NCBI GenBank assembly: GCA_964036665.1
Contig: OZ038529.1
Coordinates: forward strand, 15,074,060 to 15,138,059
Reading direction: 5' to 3'
DNA: 64,000 nucleotides
Source: Gordius sp. MW1
Taxonomy: Eukaryota > Nematomorpha > Gordioida > Gordea > Gordiidae
A program made the position numbers and the translations under genes. The notes below the pieces were generated by a model. That model had not been told where the DNA came from. It saw only the letters and a list, made by a program, of their open reading frames with translations, and made no database searches. Below are positions 37,400-50,450 of this stretch, piece by piece (positions within the stretch are counted from its first letter, which is position 1; every line of letters starts with the position of its first letter).

Positions 37400-38520
37400 A
37401 AAACGTTGTCTTTTGTCAAAATGATAGTTCTCGCAGCTTAAAACCTCTTTTCGGAAGTCAATCGAGGATAATAGGATTCTAAAATTGGCTTACTTTTATA
37501 TATTTTTTCATGCTCTTTCACATAGAATCGAAAAAAATAAATATTTTTACCTCAAAATTTTTCACATATTTTTCTTTCAACCGTATGCATCCGATGAAAG
37601 TTGTCGTTTTCAGACGTGGTTTCGATGATAAAAAGTAAAAATTTATCAGAATCAGAAAACTATTACTTTAAAATCATGATCGCATAGTGCATTTTTGGAA
37701 AATTAAGCACTCACGCTGCGATACAACAAACTAATCGCAACAATATAACGTTGTCTTTTGTCAAAATGATAGTTCTCGCAGCTTAAAACCTCTTTTCGGA
37801 AGTCAATCGAGGATAATAGGATTCTCAAATTGGCTTACTTTTATATATTTTTTCATGCTCTTTCACATAGAATCGAAAAAAATAAATATTTTTACCTCAA
37901 AATTTTTCACATATTTTTCTTTGAACCGTATTCATCCGATGAAAGATGTCGTATTCAGACGTGGTTTCTATGATCCCAAGTAAAATTATCAGAATCTGAA
38001 AACTATTACTTTGAAATCATGATCGCATAGAGCCATTTTCAAAAATTAAGCACTCACGTTGCGATACAACAAACTTATCGCAACAATAAAACGTTGTCTT
38101 TTGTCAAAATGATAGTTCTCGCAGCTTAAAACCTCTTTTCGGAAGTCAATCGAGGATAATAGGATTCTCAAAATGTCTTACTTTTATATATTTTTTCATG
38201 CTCTTTCACATAGAATCGAAAAAAATAGATATTTTTACCTCGAAATTTTTCTCATATTTTTCTTTGAACCGTATGCATCCGATGAAAGTTGTCGTTTTCA
38301 GACGTGGTTTTGATGATAAAAAGAAAAAATTTATCAGAATCAGAAAACTATTACTTTAAAATCATGATCGCATAGTGCATTTTTGGAAAATTAAGCACTC
38401 ACGTTGCGATACAACAAACTAATCGCAACAATAAAACGTTGTCTTTTGTCAAAATGATAGTTCTCGCAGCTTAAAACCTCTTTTCGGAAGTCAATCGAGG
38501 ATAATAGGATTCTCAAATTG
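37400..38520 (-). repeat. Three-monomer block repeated 6879 bp away
   Basis: Landmarks 37713, 38056 and 38401 match 44592, 44935 and 45280 exactly 6879 bp away (20 monomers). Diagnostic states: CACGCTGCGAT with AATATAACG, CAAGTAAAATTATCAG, CTCAAAATGTCTTAC, AAAATAGATATT, GTGGTTTTGATG and AAAGAAAAAATT. The next monomer type (GTGGTATCGATG at 38651) has its partner one monomer later (45875), so one monomer was gained or lost there. Confidence 0.88.
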
Positions 38521-38959
38521 GCTTACTTTTATATATTTTTTCATGCTCTTTCACATAGAATCGAAAAAAATAAATATTTTTACCTCGAAATTTTTCTCAT
38601 ATTTTTCTTTGAACCGTATGCATCCGATGAAAGTTGTCGTTTTCAGACGTGGTATCGATGATAAAAAGTAAAAATTTATCAGAATCAGAAAACTATTACT
38701 TTAAAATCATGATCGCATAGTGCATTTTTGGAAAATTAAGCACTCACGTTGCGATACAACAAACTAATCGCAACAATAAAACGTTGTCTTTTGTCAAAAT
38801 GATAGTTCTCGCAGCTTAAAACCTCTTTTCGGAAGTCAATCGAGGATAATAGGATTCTCAAATTGGCTTACTTTTATATATTTTTTCATGCTCTTTCACA
38901 TAGAATCGAAATAAATAAATATTTTTACCTCAAAATTTTTCACATATTTTTCTTTCAAC

Positions 38960-39260
38960 CGTATGCATCCGATGAAAGTTGTCGCTTTCAGACGTGGTTT
39001 CGATGATAAAAAGTAAAAATTTATCAGAATCAGAAAACTATTACTTTAAATCATGAAGCATAGTGCATTTTTGAAAAATTAAGCAATCACGTTGCGATAC
39101 AACAAACTAATCGCAATAAAACGTTGTCTTTTGTCAAAATGATAGTTCTGGCAGCTTAAAACCTCTTTTCGGAAGTAAATCGAGGATAATAGGATTCTCA
39201 AATTGGCTTACTTTTATATATTTTTTTATGCTCTTTCACATAGAATCGAAAAAAATAAAT
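38960..39260 (-). repeat. Right-arm monomer of a rare left-arm type
   Basis: Read on the - strand, this monomer shares four rare linked states with left-arm monomers at 14196, 17962 and 23448: CTGAAAGCGACAAC, TATGCTTCATGATTTA, CGTGATTGC and the 4-bp-short CGTTTTATTGCGATTAG. It also shares GAGCATAAAAAAA and CTGCCAGAACT on its upstream side. Beyond about one monomer the match fails on both flanks. Few other right-arm monomers have any of these states. Confidence 0.85.
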
Positions 39261-40806
39261 ATTTTTACCTCAAAATTTTTCACATATTTTTCTTTCAACC
39301 GTATGCATCCGATGAAAGTTGTCGTTTTCAGACGTGGTTTCGATGATAAAAAGTAAAAATTTATCAGAATTAGAAAACTATTACTTTAAAATCATGATCG
39401 CATAGTGCATTTTTGAAAAATTAAGCACTCACGTTGCGATACAACAAACTAATCGCAACAATAAAACGTTGTCTTTTGTCAAAATGATAGTTCTCGCAGC
39501 TTAAAACCTCTTTTCGGAAGTCAATCGAGGATAATAGGATTCTCAAATTGGCTTACTTTTATATATTTTTTCATGCTCTTTCACATAGAATCGAAAAAAA
39601 TAAATATTTTTACCTCAAAATTTTCACATATTTTTCTTTGAACCGTATGCATCCGATGAAAGTTGTCGTTTTCAGACGTGGTTTCGATGATAAAAAGTAA
39701 AAATTTATCAGAATCAGAAAACTATTACTTCAAAATCATGATCGCATAGTGCATTTTTTAAAAATTAAGCACTCACGTTGCGATACAACAAACTAATCGC
39801 AACAATAAAACGTTGTCTGTCAAAATGATAGTTTTCGCAGCTTAAAACCTCTTTTCGGAAGTCAATCGAGGATAATAGGATTCTCAAATTGGCTTACTTT
39901 TATATATTTTTTTATGCTCTTTCACATAGAATCGAAAAAAATAAATATTTTTACCTCGAAATTTCTCTCATATTTTTCTTTGAACCGTATGCATCCGATG
40001 AAAGTTGTCGTTTTCAGACGTGGTTTCGATGATAAAAAGAAAAAATTTATCAGAATCAGAAAACTATTACTTTAAAATCATGATCGCATAGTGCATTTTT
40101 GGAAAATTAAGCACTCACGTTGCGATACAACAAACTTATCGCAACAATAAAACGTTGTCTTTTGTCAAAATGATAGTTCTCGCAGCTTAAAACCTCTTTT
40201 CGGAAGTCAATCGAGGATAATAGGATTCTCAAATTGGCTTACTTTTATATATTTTTTCATGCTCTTTCACATAGAATCGAAAAAAATAAATATTTTTACC
40301 TCAAAATTTTTCACATATTTTTCTTTGAACCGTATTCATCCGATGAAAGATGTCGTATTCAGACGTGGTTTCTATGATCCCAAGTAAACATTTATCAGAA
40401 TCTGAAAACTATTACTTTGAAATCATGATCGCATAGTGCATTTTTGGAAAATTAAGCACTCACGTTGCGATACAACAAACTAATCGCAACAATAAAACGT
40501 TGTCTTTTGTCAAAATGATAGTTCTCGCAGCTTAAAACCTCTTTTCGGAAGTCAATCGAGGATAATAGGATTCTCAAATTAGCTTACTTTTATATATTTT
40601 TTCATGCTCTTTCACATAGAATCGAAAAAAATAAATATTTTTACCTCGAAATTTTTCTCATATTTTTCTTTGAACCGTATGCATCCGATGAAAGTTGTCG
40701 TTTTCAGACGTGGTTTCGATGATAAAAAGTAAAAATTTATCAGAATCAGAAAACTATTACTTTAAAATCATGATCGCATAGTGCATTTTTGGAAAATTAA
40801 GCACTA
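39260..40806 (-). repeat. Five-monomer HOR, copy 1 of 4
   Basis: Order on the + strand: GAATTAGAAAAC; CTCAAAATTTTCAC with TTTTTTAAAAATTAAG and CGTTGTCTGTCAAAATG; CGAAATTTCTCTC with AAAGAAAAAATT; AAGTAAACATTTATC with ATAGTGCAT; and a final CTCGAAATTTTTCTC monomer. Landmarks are 39431, 39775, 40117, 40462 and 40807. The last carries CACTAACG. Offset to copy 2 is 2410 bp. Confidence 0.88.
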
Positions 40807-41495
40807 ACGTTGCGATACAACAAACTAATCGCAACAATAAAACGTTGTCTTTTGTCAAAATGATAGTTCTCGCAGCTTAAAACCTCTTTTCGGAAGTCAA
40901 TCGAGGATAATAGGATTCTCAAATTGGCTTACTTTTATATATTTTTTCATCTCTTTCACATAGAATCGAAAAAAATAAATATTTTTACCTCAAAATTTTT
41001 CACATATTTTTCTTTGAACCGTATTCATCCGATGAAAGATGTCGTATTCAGACGTGGTTTCTATGATCCCAAGTAAAAATTTATCAGAATCTGAAAACTA
41101 TTACTTTGAAATCATGATCGCATAGAGCCATTTTCAAAAATTAAGCACTCACGTTGCGATACAACAAACTAATCGCAACAATAAAACGTTGTCTTTTGTC
41201 AAAATGATAGTTCTCGTAGCTTAAAACCTCTTTTCGGAAGTCAATCGAGGATAATAGGATTCTCAAATTGGCTTACTTTTATATATTTTTTCATGCTCTT
41301 TCACATAGAATCGAAAAAAATAAATATTTTTACCTCGAAATTTTTCTCATATTTTTCTTTGAACCGTATGCATCCGATGAAAGTTGTCGTTTTCAGACGT
41401 GGTTTCGATGATAAAAAGTAAAAATTTATCAGAATCAGAAAACTATTACTTTAAAATCATGATCGCATAGTGCATTTTTGGAAAATTAAGCACTC

Positions 41496-43216
41496 ACGTT
41501 GCGATACAACAAACTAATCGCAACAATAAAACGTTGTCTTTTGTCAAAATGATAGTTCTCGCAGCTTAAAACCTCTTTTCGGAAGTCAATCGAGCATAAT
41601 AGGATTCTCAAATTGGCTTACTTTTATATATTTTTTCATGCTCTTTCACATAGAATCGAAAAAAATAAATATTTTTACCTCAAAATTTTTCACATATTTT
41701 TCTTTCAACCGTATGCATCCGATGAAAGTTGTCGTTTTCAGACGTGGTTTCGATGATAAAAAGTAAAAATTTATCAGAATTAGAAAACTATTACTTTAAA
41801 ATCATGATCGCATAGTGCATTTTTGAAAAATTAAGCACTCACGTTGCGATACAACAAACTAATCGCAACAATAAAACGTTGTCTTTTGTCAAAATGATAG
41901 TTCTCGCAGCTTAAAACCTCTTTTCGGAAGTCAATCGAGGATAATAGGATTCTAAAATTGGCTTACTTTTATATATTTTTTCATGCTCTTTCACATAGAA
42001 TCGAAAAAAATAAATATTTTTACCTCAAAATTTTCACATATTTTTCTTTGAACCGTATGCATCCGATGAAAGTTGTCGTTTTCAGACGTGGTTTCGATGA
42101 TAAAAAGTAAAAATTTATCAGAATCAGAAAACTATTACTTCAAAATCATGATCGCATAGTGCATTTTTTAAAAATTAAGCACTCACGTTGCGATACAACA
42201 AACTAATCGCAACAATAAAACGTTGTCTGTCAAAATGATAGTTTTCGCAGCTTAAAACCTCTTTTCGGAAGTCAATCGAGGATAATAGGATTCTCAAATT
42301 GGCTTACTTTTATATATTTTTTTATGCTCTTTCACATAGAATCGAAAAAAATAAATATTTTTACCTCGAAATTTTTCTCATATTTTTCTTTGAACCGTAT
42401 GCATCCGATGAAAGTTGTCGTTTTCAGACGTGGTTTCGATGATAAAAAGAAAAAATTTATCAGAATCAGAAAACTATTACTTTAAAATCATGATCGCATA
42501 GTGCATTTTTGGAAAATTAAGCACTCACGTTGCGATACAACAAACTAATCGCAACAATAAAACGTTGTCTTTTGTCAAAATGATAGTTCTCGCAGCTTAA
42601 AACCTCTTTTCGGAAGTCAATCGAGGATAATAGGATTCTCAAATTGGCTTACTTTTATATATTTTTTCATGCTCTTTCACATAGAATCGAAAAAAATAAA
42701 TATTTTTACCTCAAAATTTTTCACATATTTTTCTTTGAACCGTATTCATCCGATGAAAGATGTCGTATTCAGACGTGGTTTCTATGATCCCAAGTAAACA
42801 TTTATCAGAATCTGAAAACTATTACTTTGAAATCATGATCGCATAGTGCATTTTTGGAAAATTAAGCACTCACGTTGCGATACAACAAACTAATCGCAAC
42901 AATAAAACGTTGTCTTTTGTCAAAATGATAGTTCTCGCAGCTTAAAACCTCTTTTCGGAAGTCAATCGAGGATAATAGGATTCTCAAATTGGCTTACTTT
43001 TATATATTTTTTCATGCTCTTTCACATAGAATCGAAAAAAATAAATATTTTTACCTCGAAATTTTTCTCATATTTTTCTTTGAACCGTATGCATCCGATG
43101 AAAGTTGTCGTTTTCAGACGTGGTTTCGATGATAAAAAGTAAAAATTTATCAGAATCAGAAAACTATTACTTTAAAATCATGATCGCATAGTGCATTTTT
43201 GAAAAATTAAGCACTC
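41496..43216 (-). repeat. Five-monomer HOR, copy 2 of 4
   Basis: Landmarks 41841, 42185, 42527, 42872 and 43217 repeat the order of copy 1, 2410 bp downstream. Two monomers of other types (landmarks 41151 and 41496) separate the copies, so they are dispersed within the array and not strictly tandem. Confidence 0.88.
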
Positions 43217-45280
43217 ACGTTGCGATACAACAAACTTATCGCAACAATAAAACGTTGTCTTTTGTCAAAATGATAGTTCTCGCAGCTTAAAACCTCTTTT
43301 CGGAAGTCAATCGAGGATAATAGGATTCTCAAATTGGCTTACTTTTATATATTTTTTCATGATCTTTCACATAGAATCGAAAAAAATAAATATTTTTACC
43401 TCAAAATTTTTCACATATTTTTCTTTGAACCGTATGCATCCGATGAAAGTTGTCGTTTTCAGACGTGGTTTCGATGATAAAAAGTAAAAATTTATAGAAT
43501 CAGAAAACTATTACTTTAAAATCATGATCGCATAGTGCATTTCTGAAAAATTAAGCACTCACGTTGCGATACAACAAACTTATCGCAACAATAAAACGTT
43601 GTCTTTTGTCAAAATGATAGTTCTCGCAGCTTAAAACCTCTTTTCGGAAGTCAATCGAGGATAATAGGATTCTCAAATTGGCTTACTTTTATATATTTTT
43701 TCATGATCTTTCACATAGAATCGAAAAAAATAAATATTTTTACCTCAAAATTTTTCACATATTTTTCTTTCAACCGTATGCATCCGATGAAAGTTGTCGT
43801 TTTCAGAAGTGGTTTCTATGATCCCAAGTAAAAATTAGAATCTGAAAACTATTACTTTGAAATCATGAACGCATAGAGCTATTTTCATAAATTGAGCACT
43901 CACGTTGCGATAAAACAAACTAATCGCAACAATAAAACGTTGTCTTTTGTCAAAATGATAGTTCTCGCAGCTTAAAACCTCTTTTCGGAAGTCAATCGAG
44001 GATAATAGGATTCTAAAATTGGCTTACTTTTATATATTTTTTCATGCTCTTTCACATAGAATCGAAAAAAATAAATATTTTTACCTCGAAATTTTTCACA
44101 TATTTTACTTTCAACCGTATGCATCCGATGAAAGTTGTCGTTTTCAGACGTGGTTTCGATGATAAAAAGTAAAAATTTATCAGAATCTGAAAACTATTAC
44201 ATTGAAATCATGATCGCATAGAGCCATTTTCAAAAATTAAGCACTCACGTTGCGATACAACAAACTAATCGCAACAATAAAACGTTGTCTTTTGTCAAAA
44301 TGATAGTTCTCGCAGCTTAAAACCTCTTTTCAGAAGTCAATCGAGGATAATAGGATTCTCAAATTGGCTTACTTTTATATATTTTTTCATGCTCTTTCAC
44401 ATAGAATCGAAATAAATAAATATTTTTACCTCAAAATTTTTCACATATTTTTCTTTCAACCGTATGCATCCGATGAAAGTTGTCGTTTTCAGACGTGGTT
44501 TCGATGATAAAAAGTAAAAATTTATCAGAATCAGAAAACTATTACTTTAAAATCATGATCGCATAGTGCATTTTTGGAAAATTAAGCACTCACGCTGCGA
44601 TACAACAAACTAATCGCAACAATATAACGTTGTCTTTTGTCAAAATGATAGTTCTCGCAGCTTAAAACCTCTTTTCGGAAGTCAATCGAGGATAATAGGA
44701 TTCTCAAATTGGCTTACTTTTATATATTTTTTCATGCTCTTTCACATAGAATCGAAAAAAATAAATATTTTTACCTCAAAATTTTTCACATATTTTTCTT
44801 TGAACCGTATTCATCCGATGAAAGATGTCGTATTCAGACGTGGTTTCTATGATCCCAAGTAAAATTATCAGAATCTGAAAACTATTACTTTGAAATCATG
44901 ATCGCATAGAGCCATTTTCAAAAATTAAGCACTCACGTTGCGATACAACAAACTTATCGCAACAATAAAACGTTGTCTTTTGTCAAAATGATAGTTCTCG
45001 CAGCTTAAAACCTCTTTTCGGAAGTCAATCGAAGATAATAGGATTCTCAAAATGTCTTACTTTTATATATTTTTTCATGCTCTTTCACATAGAATCGAAA
45101 AAAATAGATATTTTTACCTCGAAATTTTTCTCATATTTTTCTTTGAACCGTATGCATCCGATGAAAGTTGTCGTTTTCAGACGTGGTTTTGATGATAAAA
45201 AGAAAAAATTTATCAGAATCAGAAAACTATTACTTTAAAATCATGATCGCATAGTGCATTTTTGGAAAATTAAGCACTCA

Positions 45281-48200
45281 CGTTGCGATACAACAAACTA
45301 ATCGCAACAATAAAACGTTGTCTTTTGTCAAAATGATAGTTCTCGCAGCTTAAAACCTCTTTTCGGAAGTCAATCGAGGATAATAGGATTCTCAAATTGG
45401 CTTACTTTTATATATTTTTTCATGCTCTTTCACATAGAATCGAAAAAAATAAATATTTTTACCTCAAAATTTTTCACATATTTTTCTTTGAACCGTATTC
45501 ATCCGATGAAAGATGTCGTATTCAGACGTGGTTTCTATGATCCCAAGTAAACATTTATCAGAATCTGAAAACTATTACTTTGAAATCATGATCGCATAGT
45601 GCATTTTTGGAAAATTAAGCACTCACGTTGCGATACAACAAACTAATCGCAACAATAAAACGTTGTCTTTTGTCAAAATGATAGTTCTCGCAGCTTAAAA
45701 CCTCTTTTCGGAAGTCAATCGAGGATAATAGGATTCTCAAATTGGCTTACTTTTATATATTTTTTCATGCTCTTTCACATAGAATCGAAAAAAATAAATA
45801 TTTTTACCTCGAAATTTTTCTCATATTTTTCTTTGAACCGTATGCATCCGATGAAAGTTGTCGTTTTCAGACGTGGTATCGATGATAAAAAGTAAAAATT
45901 TATCAGAATCAGAAAACTATTACTTTAAAATCATGATCGCATAGTGCATTTTTGGAAAATTAAGCACTCACGTTGCGATACAACAAACTAATCGCAACAA
46001 TAAAACGTTGTCTTTTGTCAAAATGATAGTTCTCGCAGCTTAAAACCTCTTTTCGGAAGTCAATCGAGGATAATAGGATTCTCAAATTGGCTTACTTTTA
46101 TATATTTTTTCATGCTCTTTCACATAGAATCGAAAAAAATAAATATTTTTACCTCAAAATTTTTCACATATTTTTCTTTGAACCGTATTCATCCGATGAA
46201 AGATGTCGTATTCAGACGTGGTTTCTATGATCCCAAGTAAACATTTATCAGAATCTGAAAACTATTACTTTGAAATCATGATCGCATAGTGCATTTTTGG
46301 AAAATTAAGCACTCACGTTGCGATACAACAAACTAATCGCAACAATAAAACGTTGTCTTTTGTCAAAATGATAGTTCTCGCAGCTTAAAACCTCTTTTCG
46401 GAAGTCAATCGAGGATAATAGGATTCTCAAATTGGCTTACTTTTATATATTTTTTTATGCTCTTTCACATAGAATCGAAAAAAATAAATATTTTTACCTC
46501 GAAATTTTTCTCATATTTTTCTTTGAACCGTATGCATCCGATGAAAGTTGTCGTTTTCAGACGTGGTTTCGATGATAAAAAGTAAAAAATTATCAGAATC
46601 AGAAAACTATTACTTTAAAATCATGATCGCATAGTGCATTTTTGGAAAATTAAGCACTCACGTTGCGATACAACAAACTAATCGCAACAATAAAACGTTG
46701 TCTTTTGTCAAAATGATAGTTCTCGCAGCTTAAAACCTCTTTTCGGAAGTCAATCGAGGATAATAGGATTCTCAAATTGGCTTACTTTTATATATTTTTT
46801 CATGCTCTTTCACATAGAATCGAAAAAAATAAATATTTTTACCTCAAAATTTTTCACATATTTTTCTTTGAACCGTATTCATCCGATGAAAGATGTCGTA
46901 TTCAGACGTGGTTTCTATGATCCCAAGTAAAAATTTATCAGAATCTGAAAACTATTACTTTGAAATCATGATCGCATAGAGCCATTTTCAAAAATTAAGC
47001 ACTCACGTTGCGATACAACAAACTAATCGCAACAATAAAACGTTGTCTTTTGTCAAAATGATAGTTCTCGTAGCTTAAAACCTCTTTTCGGAAGTCAATC
47101 GAGGATAATAGGATTCTCAAATTGGCTTACTTTTATATATTTTTTCATGCTCTTTCACATAGAATCGAAAAAAATAAATATTTTTACCTCGAAATTTTTC
47201 TCATATTTTTCTTTGAACCGTATGCATCCGATGAAAGTTGTCGTTTTCAGACGTGGTTTCGATGATAAAAAGTAAAAATTTATCAGAATCAGAAAACTAT
47301 TACTTTAAAATCATGATCGCATAGTGCATTTTTGGAAAATTAAGCACTCACGTTGCGATACAACAAACTAATCGCAACAATAAAACGTTGTCTTTTGTCA
47401 AAATGATAGTTCTCGCAGCTTAAAACCTCTTTTCGGAAGTCAATCGAGGATAATAGGATTCTCAAATTGGCTTACTTTTATATATTTTTTCATGCTCTTT
47501 CACATAGAATCGAAAAAAATAAATATTTTTACCTCAAAATTTTTCACATATTTTTCTTTGAACCGTATTCATCCGATGAAAGATGTCGTATTCAGACGTG
47601 GTTTCTATGATCCCAAGTAAACATTTATCAGAATCTGAAAACTATTACTTTGAAATCATGATCGCATAGTGCATTTTTGGAAAATTAAGCACTCACGTTG
47701 CGATACAACAAACTAATCGCAACAATAAAACGTTGTCTTTTGTCAAAATGATAGTTCTCGCAGCTTAAAACCTCTTTTCGGAAGTCAATCGAGGATAATA
47801 GGATTCTCAAATTGGCTTACTTTTATATATTTTTTCATGCTCTTTCACATAGAATCGAAAAAAATAAATATTTTTACCTCGAAATTTTTCTCATATTTTT
47901 CTTTGAACCGTATGCATCCGATGAAAGTTGTCGTTTTCAGACGTGGTTTCGATGATAAAAAGTAAAAAATTATCAGAATCAGAAAACTATTACTTTAAAA
48001 TCATGATCGCATAGTGCATTTTTGGAAAATTAAGCACTCACGTTGCGATACAACAAACTAATCGCAACAATAAAACGTTGTCTTTTGTCAAAATGATAGT
48101 TCTCGCAGCTTAAAACCTCTTTTCGGAAGTCAATCGAGGATAATAGGATTCTCAAATTGGCTTACTTTTATATATTTTTTCATGCTCTTTCACATAGAAT

Positions 48201-48730
48201 CGAAAAAAATAAATATTTTTACCTCAAAATTTTTCACATATTTTTCTTTGAACCGTATTCATCCGATGAAAGATGTCGTATTCAGACGTGGTTTCTATGA
48301 TCCCAAGTAAAAATTTATCAGAATCTGAAAACTATTACTTTGAAATCATGATCGCATAGAGCCATTTTCAAAAATTAAGCACTCACGTTGCGATACAACA
48401 AACTAATCGCAACAATAAAACGTTGTCTTTTGTCAAAATGATAGTTCTCGTAGCTTAAAACCTCTTTTCGGAAGTCAATCGAGGATAATAGGATTCTCAA
48501 ATTGGCTTACTTTTATATATTTTTTCATGCTCTTTCACATAGAATCGAAAAAAATAAATATTTTTACCTCGAAATTTTTCTCATATTTTTCTTTGAACCG
48601 TATGCATCCGATGAAAGTTGTCGTTTTCAGACGTGGTTTCGATGATAAAAAGTAAAAATTTATCAGAATCAGAAAACTATTACTTTAAAATCATGATCGC
48701 ATAGTGCATTTTTGGAAAATTAAGCACTCA
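45281..48730 (-). repeat. AB dimer array, 690-bp period
   Basis: Ten monomers of exactly 345 bp alternate between B-type (GATCCCAAGTAAA, GTATTCATCC) and a mosaic A-type (CTCGAAATTTTTCTC, GATGATAAAAAGT). TCCCAAGTAAA falls at 45542, 46232, 46922, 47612 and 48302, a perfect 690-bp ladder with no indels over 2.7 kb. The 46450 monomer has TTTTTTTATGC where others have TTTTTTCATGC. Confidence 0.93.
45970..48729 (-). repeat. Four-monomer HOR, 1380 bp, two tandem copies
   Basis: Superimposed on the AB dimers. The marks AAGTAAACATTT (46239 and 47619), GTAAAAAATTATC (46581 and 47961), ATAGAGCCATTTTC and CTCGTAGCTT (47068 and 48448) repeat at exactly 1380 bp. Copy 1 is about 45970-47349 and copy 2 about 47350-48729. 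Nearly identical by eye. Confidence 0.92.
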
Positions 48731-50450
48731 CGTTGCGATACAACAAACTAATCGCAACAATAAAACGTTGTCTTTTGTCAAAATGATAGTTCTCGCAGCT
48801 TAAAACCTCTTTTCGGAAGTCAATCGAGGATAATAGGATTCTCAAATTGGCTTACTTTTATATATTTTTTCATGCTCTTTCACATAGAATCGAAAAAAAT
48901 AAATATTTTTACCTCAAAATTTTTCACATATTTTTCTTTCAACCGTATGCATCCGATGAAAGTTGTCGTTTTCAGACATGGTTTCTATGATAAAAAGTAA
49001 AAATTTATCAGAATTAGAAAACTATTACTTTAAAATCATGATCGCATAGTGCATTTTTGAAAAATTAAGCACTCACGTTGCGATACAACAAACTAATCGC
49101 AACAATAAAACGTTGTCTTTTGTCAAAATGATAGTTCTCGCAGCTTAAAACCTCTTTTCGGAAGTCAATCGAGGATAATAGGATTCTAAAATTGGCTTAC
49201 TTTTATATATTTTTTCATGCTCTTTCACATAGAATCGAAAAAAATAAATATTTTTACCTCAAAATTTTCAAATATTTTTCTTTGAACCGTATGCATCCGA
49301 TGAAAGTTGTCGTTTTCAGACGTGGTTTCGATGATAAAAAGTAAAAATTTATCAGAATCAGAAAACTATTACTTCAAAATCATGATCGCATAGTGCATTT
49401 TTTAAAAATTAAGCACTCACGTTGCGATACAACAAACTAATCGCAACAATAAAACGTTGTCTGTCAAAATGATAGTTTTCGCAGCTTAAAACCTCTTTTC
49501 GGAAGTCAATCGAGGATAATAGGATTCTCAAATTGGCTTACTTTTATATATTTTTTTATTCTCTTTCACATAGAATCGAAAAAAATAAATATTTTTACCT
49601 CGAAATTTTTCTCATATTTTTCTTTGAACCGTATGCATCCGATGAAAGTTGTCGTTTTCAGACGTGGTTTCGATGATAAAAAGAAAAAATTTATCAGAAT
49701 CAGAAAACTATTACTTTAAAATCATGATCGCATAGTGCATTTTTGGAAAATTAAGCACTCACGTTGCGATACAACAAACTAATCGCAACAATAAAACGTT
49801 GTCTTTTGTCAAAATGATAGTTCTCGCAGCTTAAAACCTCTTTTCGGAAGTCAATCGAGGATAATAGGATTCTCAAATTGGCTTACTTTTATATATTTTT
49901 TCATGGTGTTTCACATAGAATCGAAAAAAATAAATATTTTTACCTCAAAATTTTTCACATATTTTTCTTTGAACCGTATTCATCCGATGAAAGATGTCGT
50001 ATTCAGACGTGGTTTCTATGATCCCAAGTAAACATTTATCAGAATCTGAAAACTATTACTTTGAAATCATGATCGCATAGTGCATTTTTGGAAAATTAAG
50101 CACTCACGTTGCGATACAACAAACTAATCGCAACAATAAAACGTTGTCTTTTGTCAAAATGATAGTTCTCGCAGCTTAAAACCTCTTTTCGGAAGTCAAT
50201 CGAGGATAATAGGATTCTCAAATTGGCTTACTTTTATATATTTTTTCATGCTCTTTCACATAGAATCGAAAAAAATAAATATTTTTACCTCGAAATTTTT
50301 CTCATATTTTTCTTTGAACCGTATGCATCCGATGAAAGTTGTCGTTTTCAGACGTGGTTTCGATGATAAAAAGTAAAAATTTATCAGAATCAGAAAACTA
50401 TTACTTTAAAATCATGATCGCATAGTGCATTTTTGGAAAATTAAGCACTC
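48730..50450 (-). repeat. Five-monomer HOR, copy 3 of 4 (1721 bp)
   Basis: Landmarks 49075, 49419, 49761, 50106 and 50451. It shares TTTTTATTCTCTTTC (49556) and CATGGTGTTTCAC (49904) only with the next copy, which directly abuts it. Private states: CAGACATGGTTTCTATGATAAAA near 48974 and CAAATATTTTTC near 49269. Confidence 0.9.
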
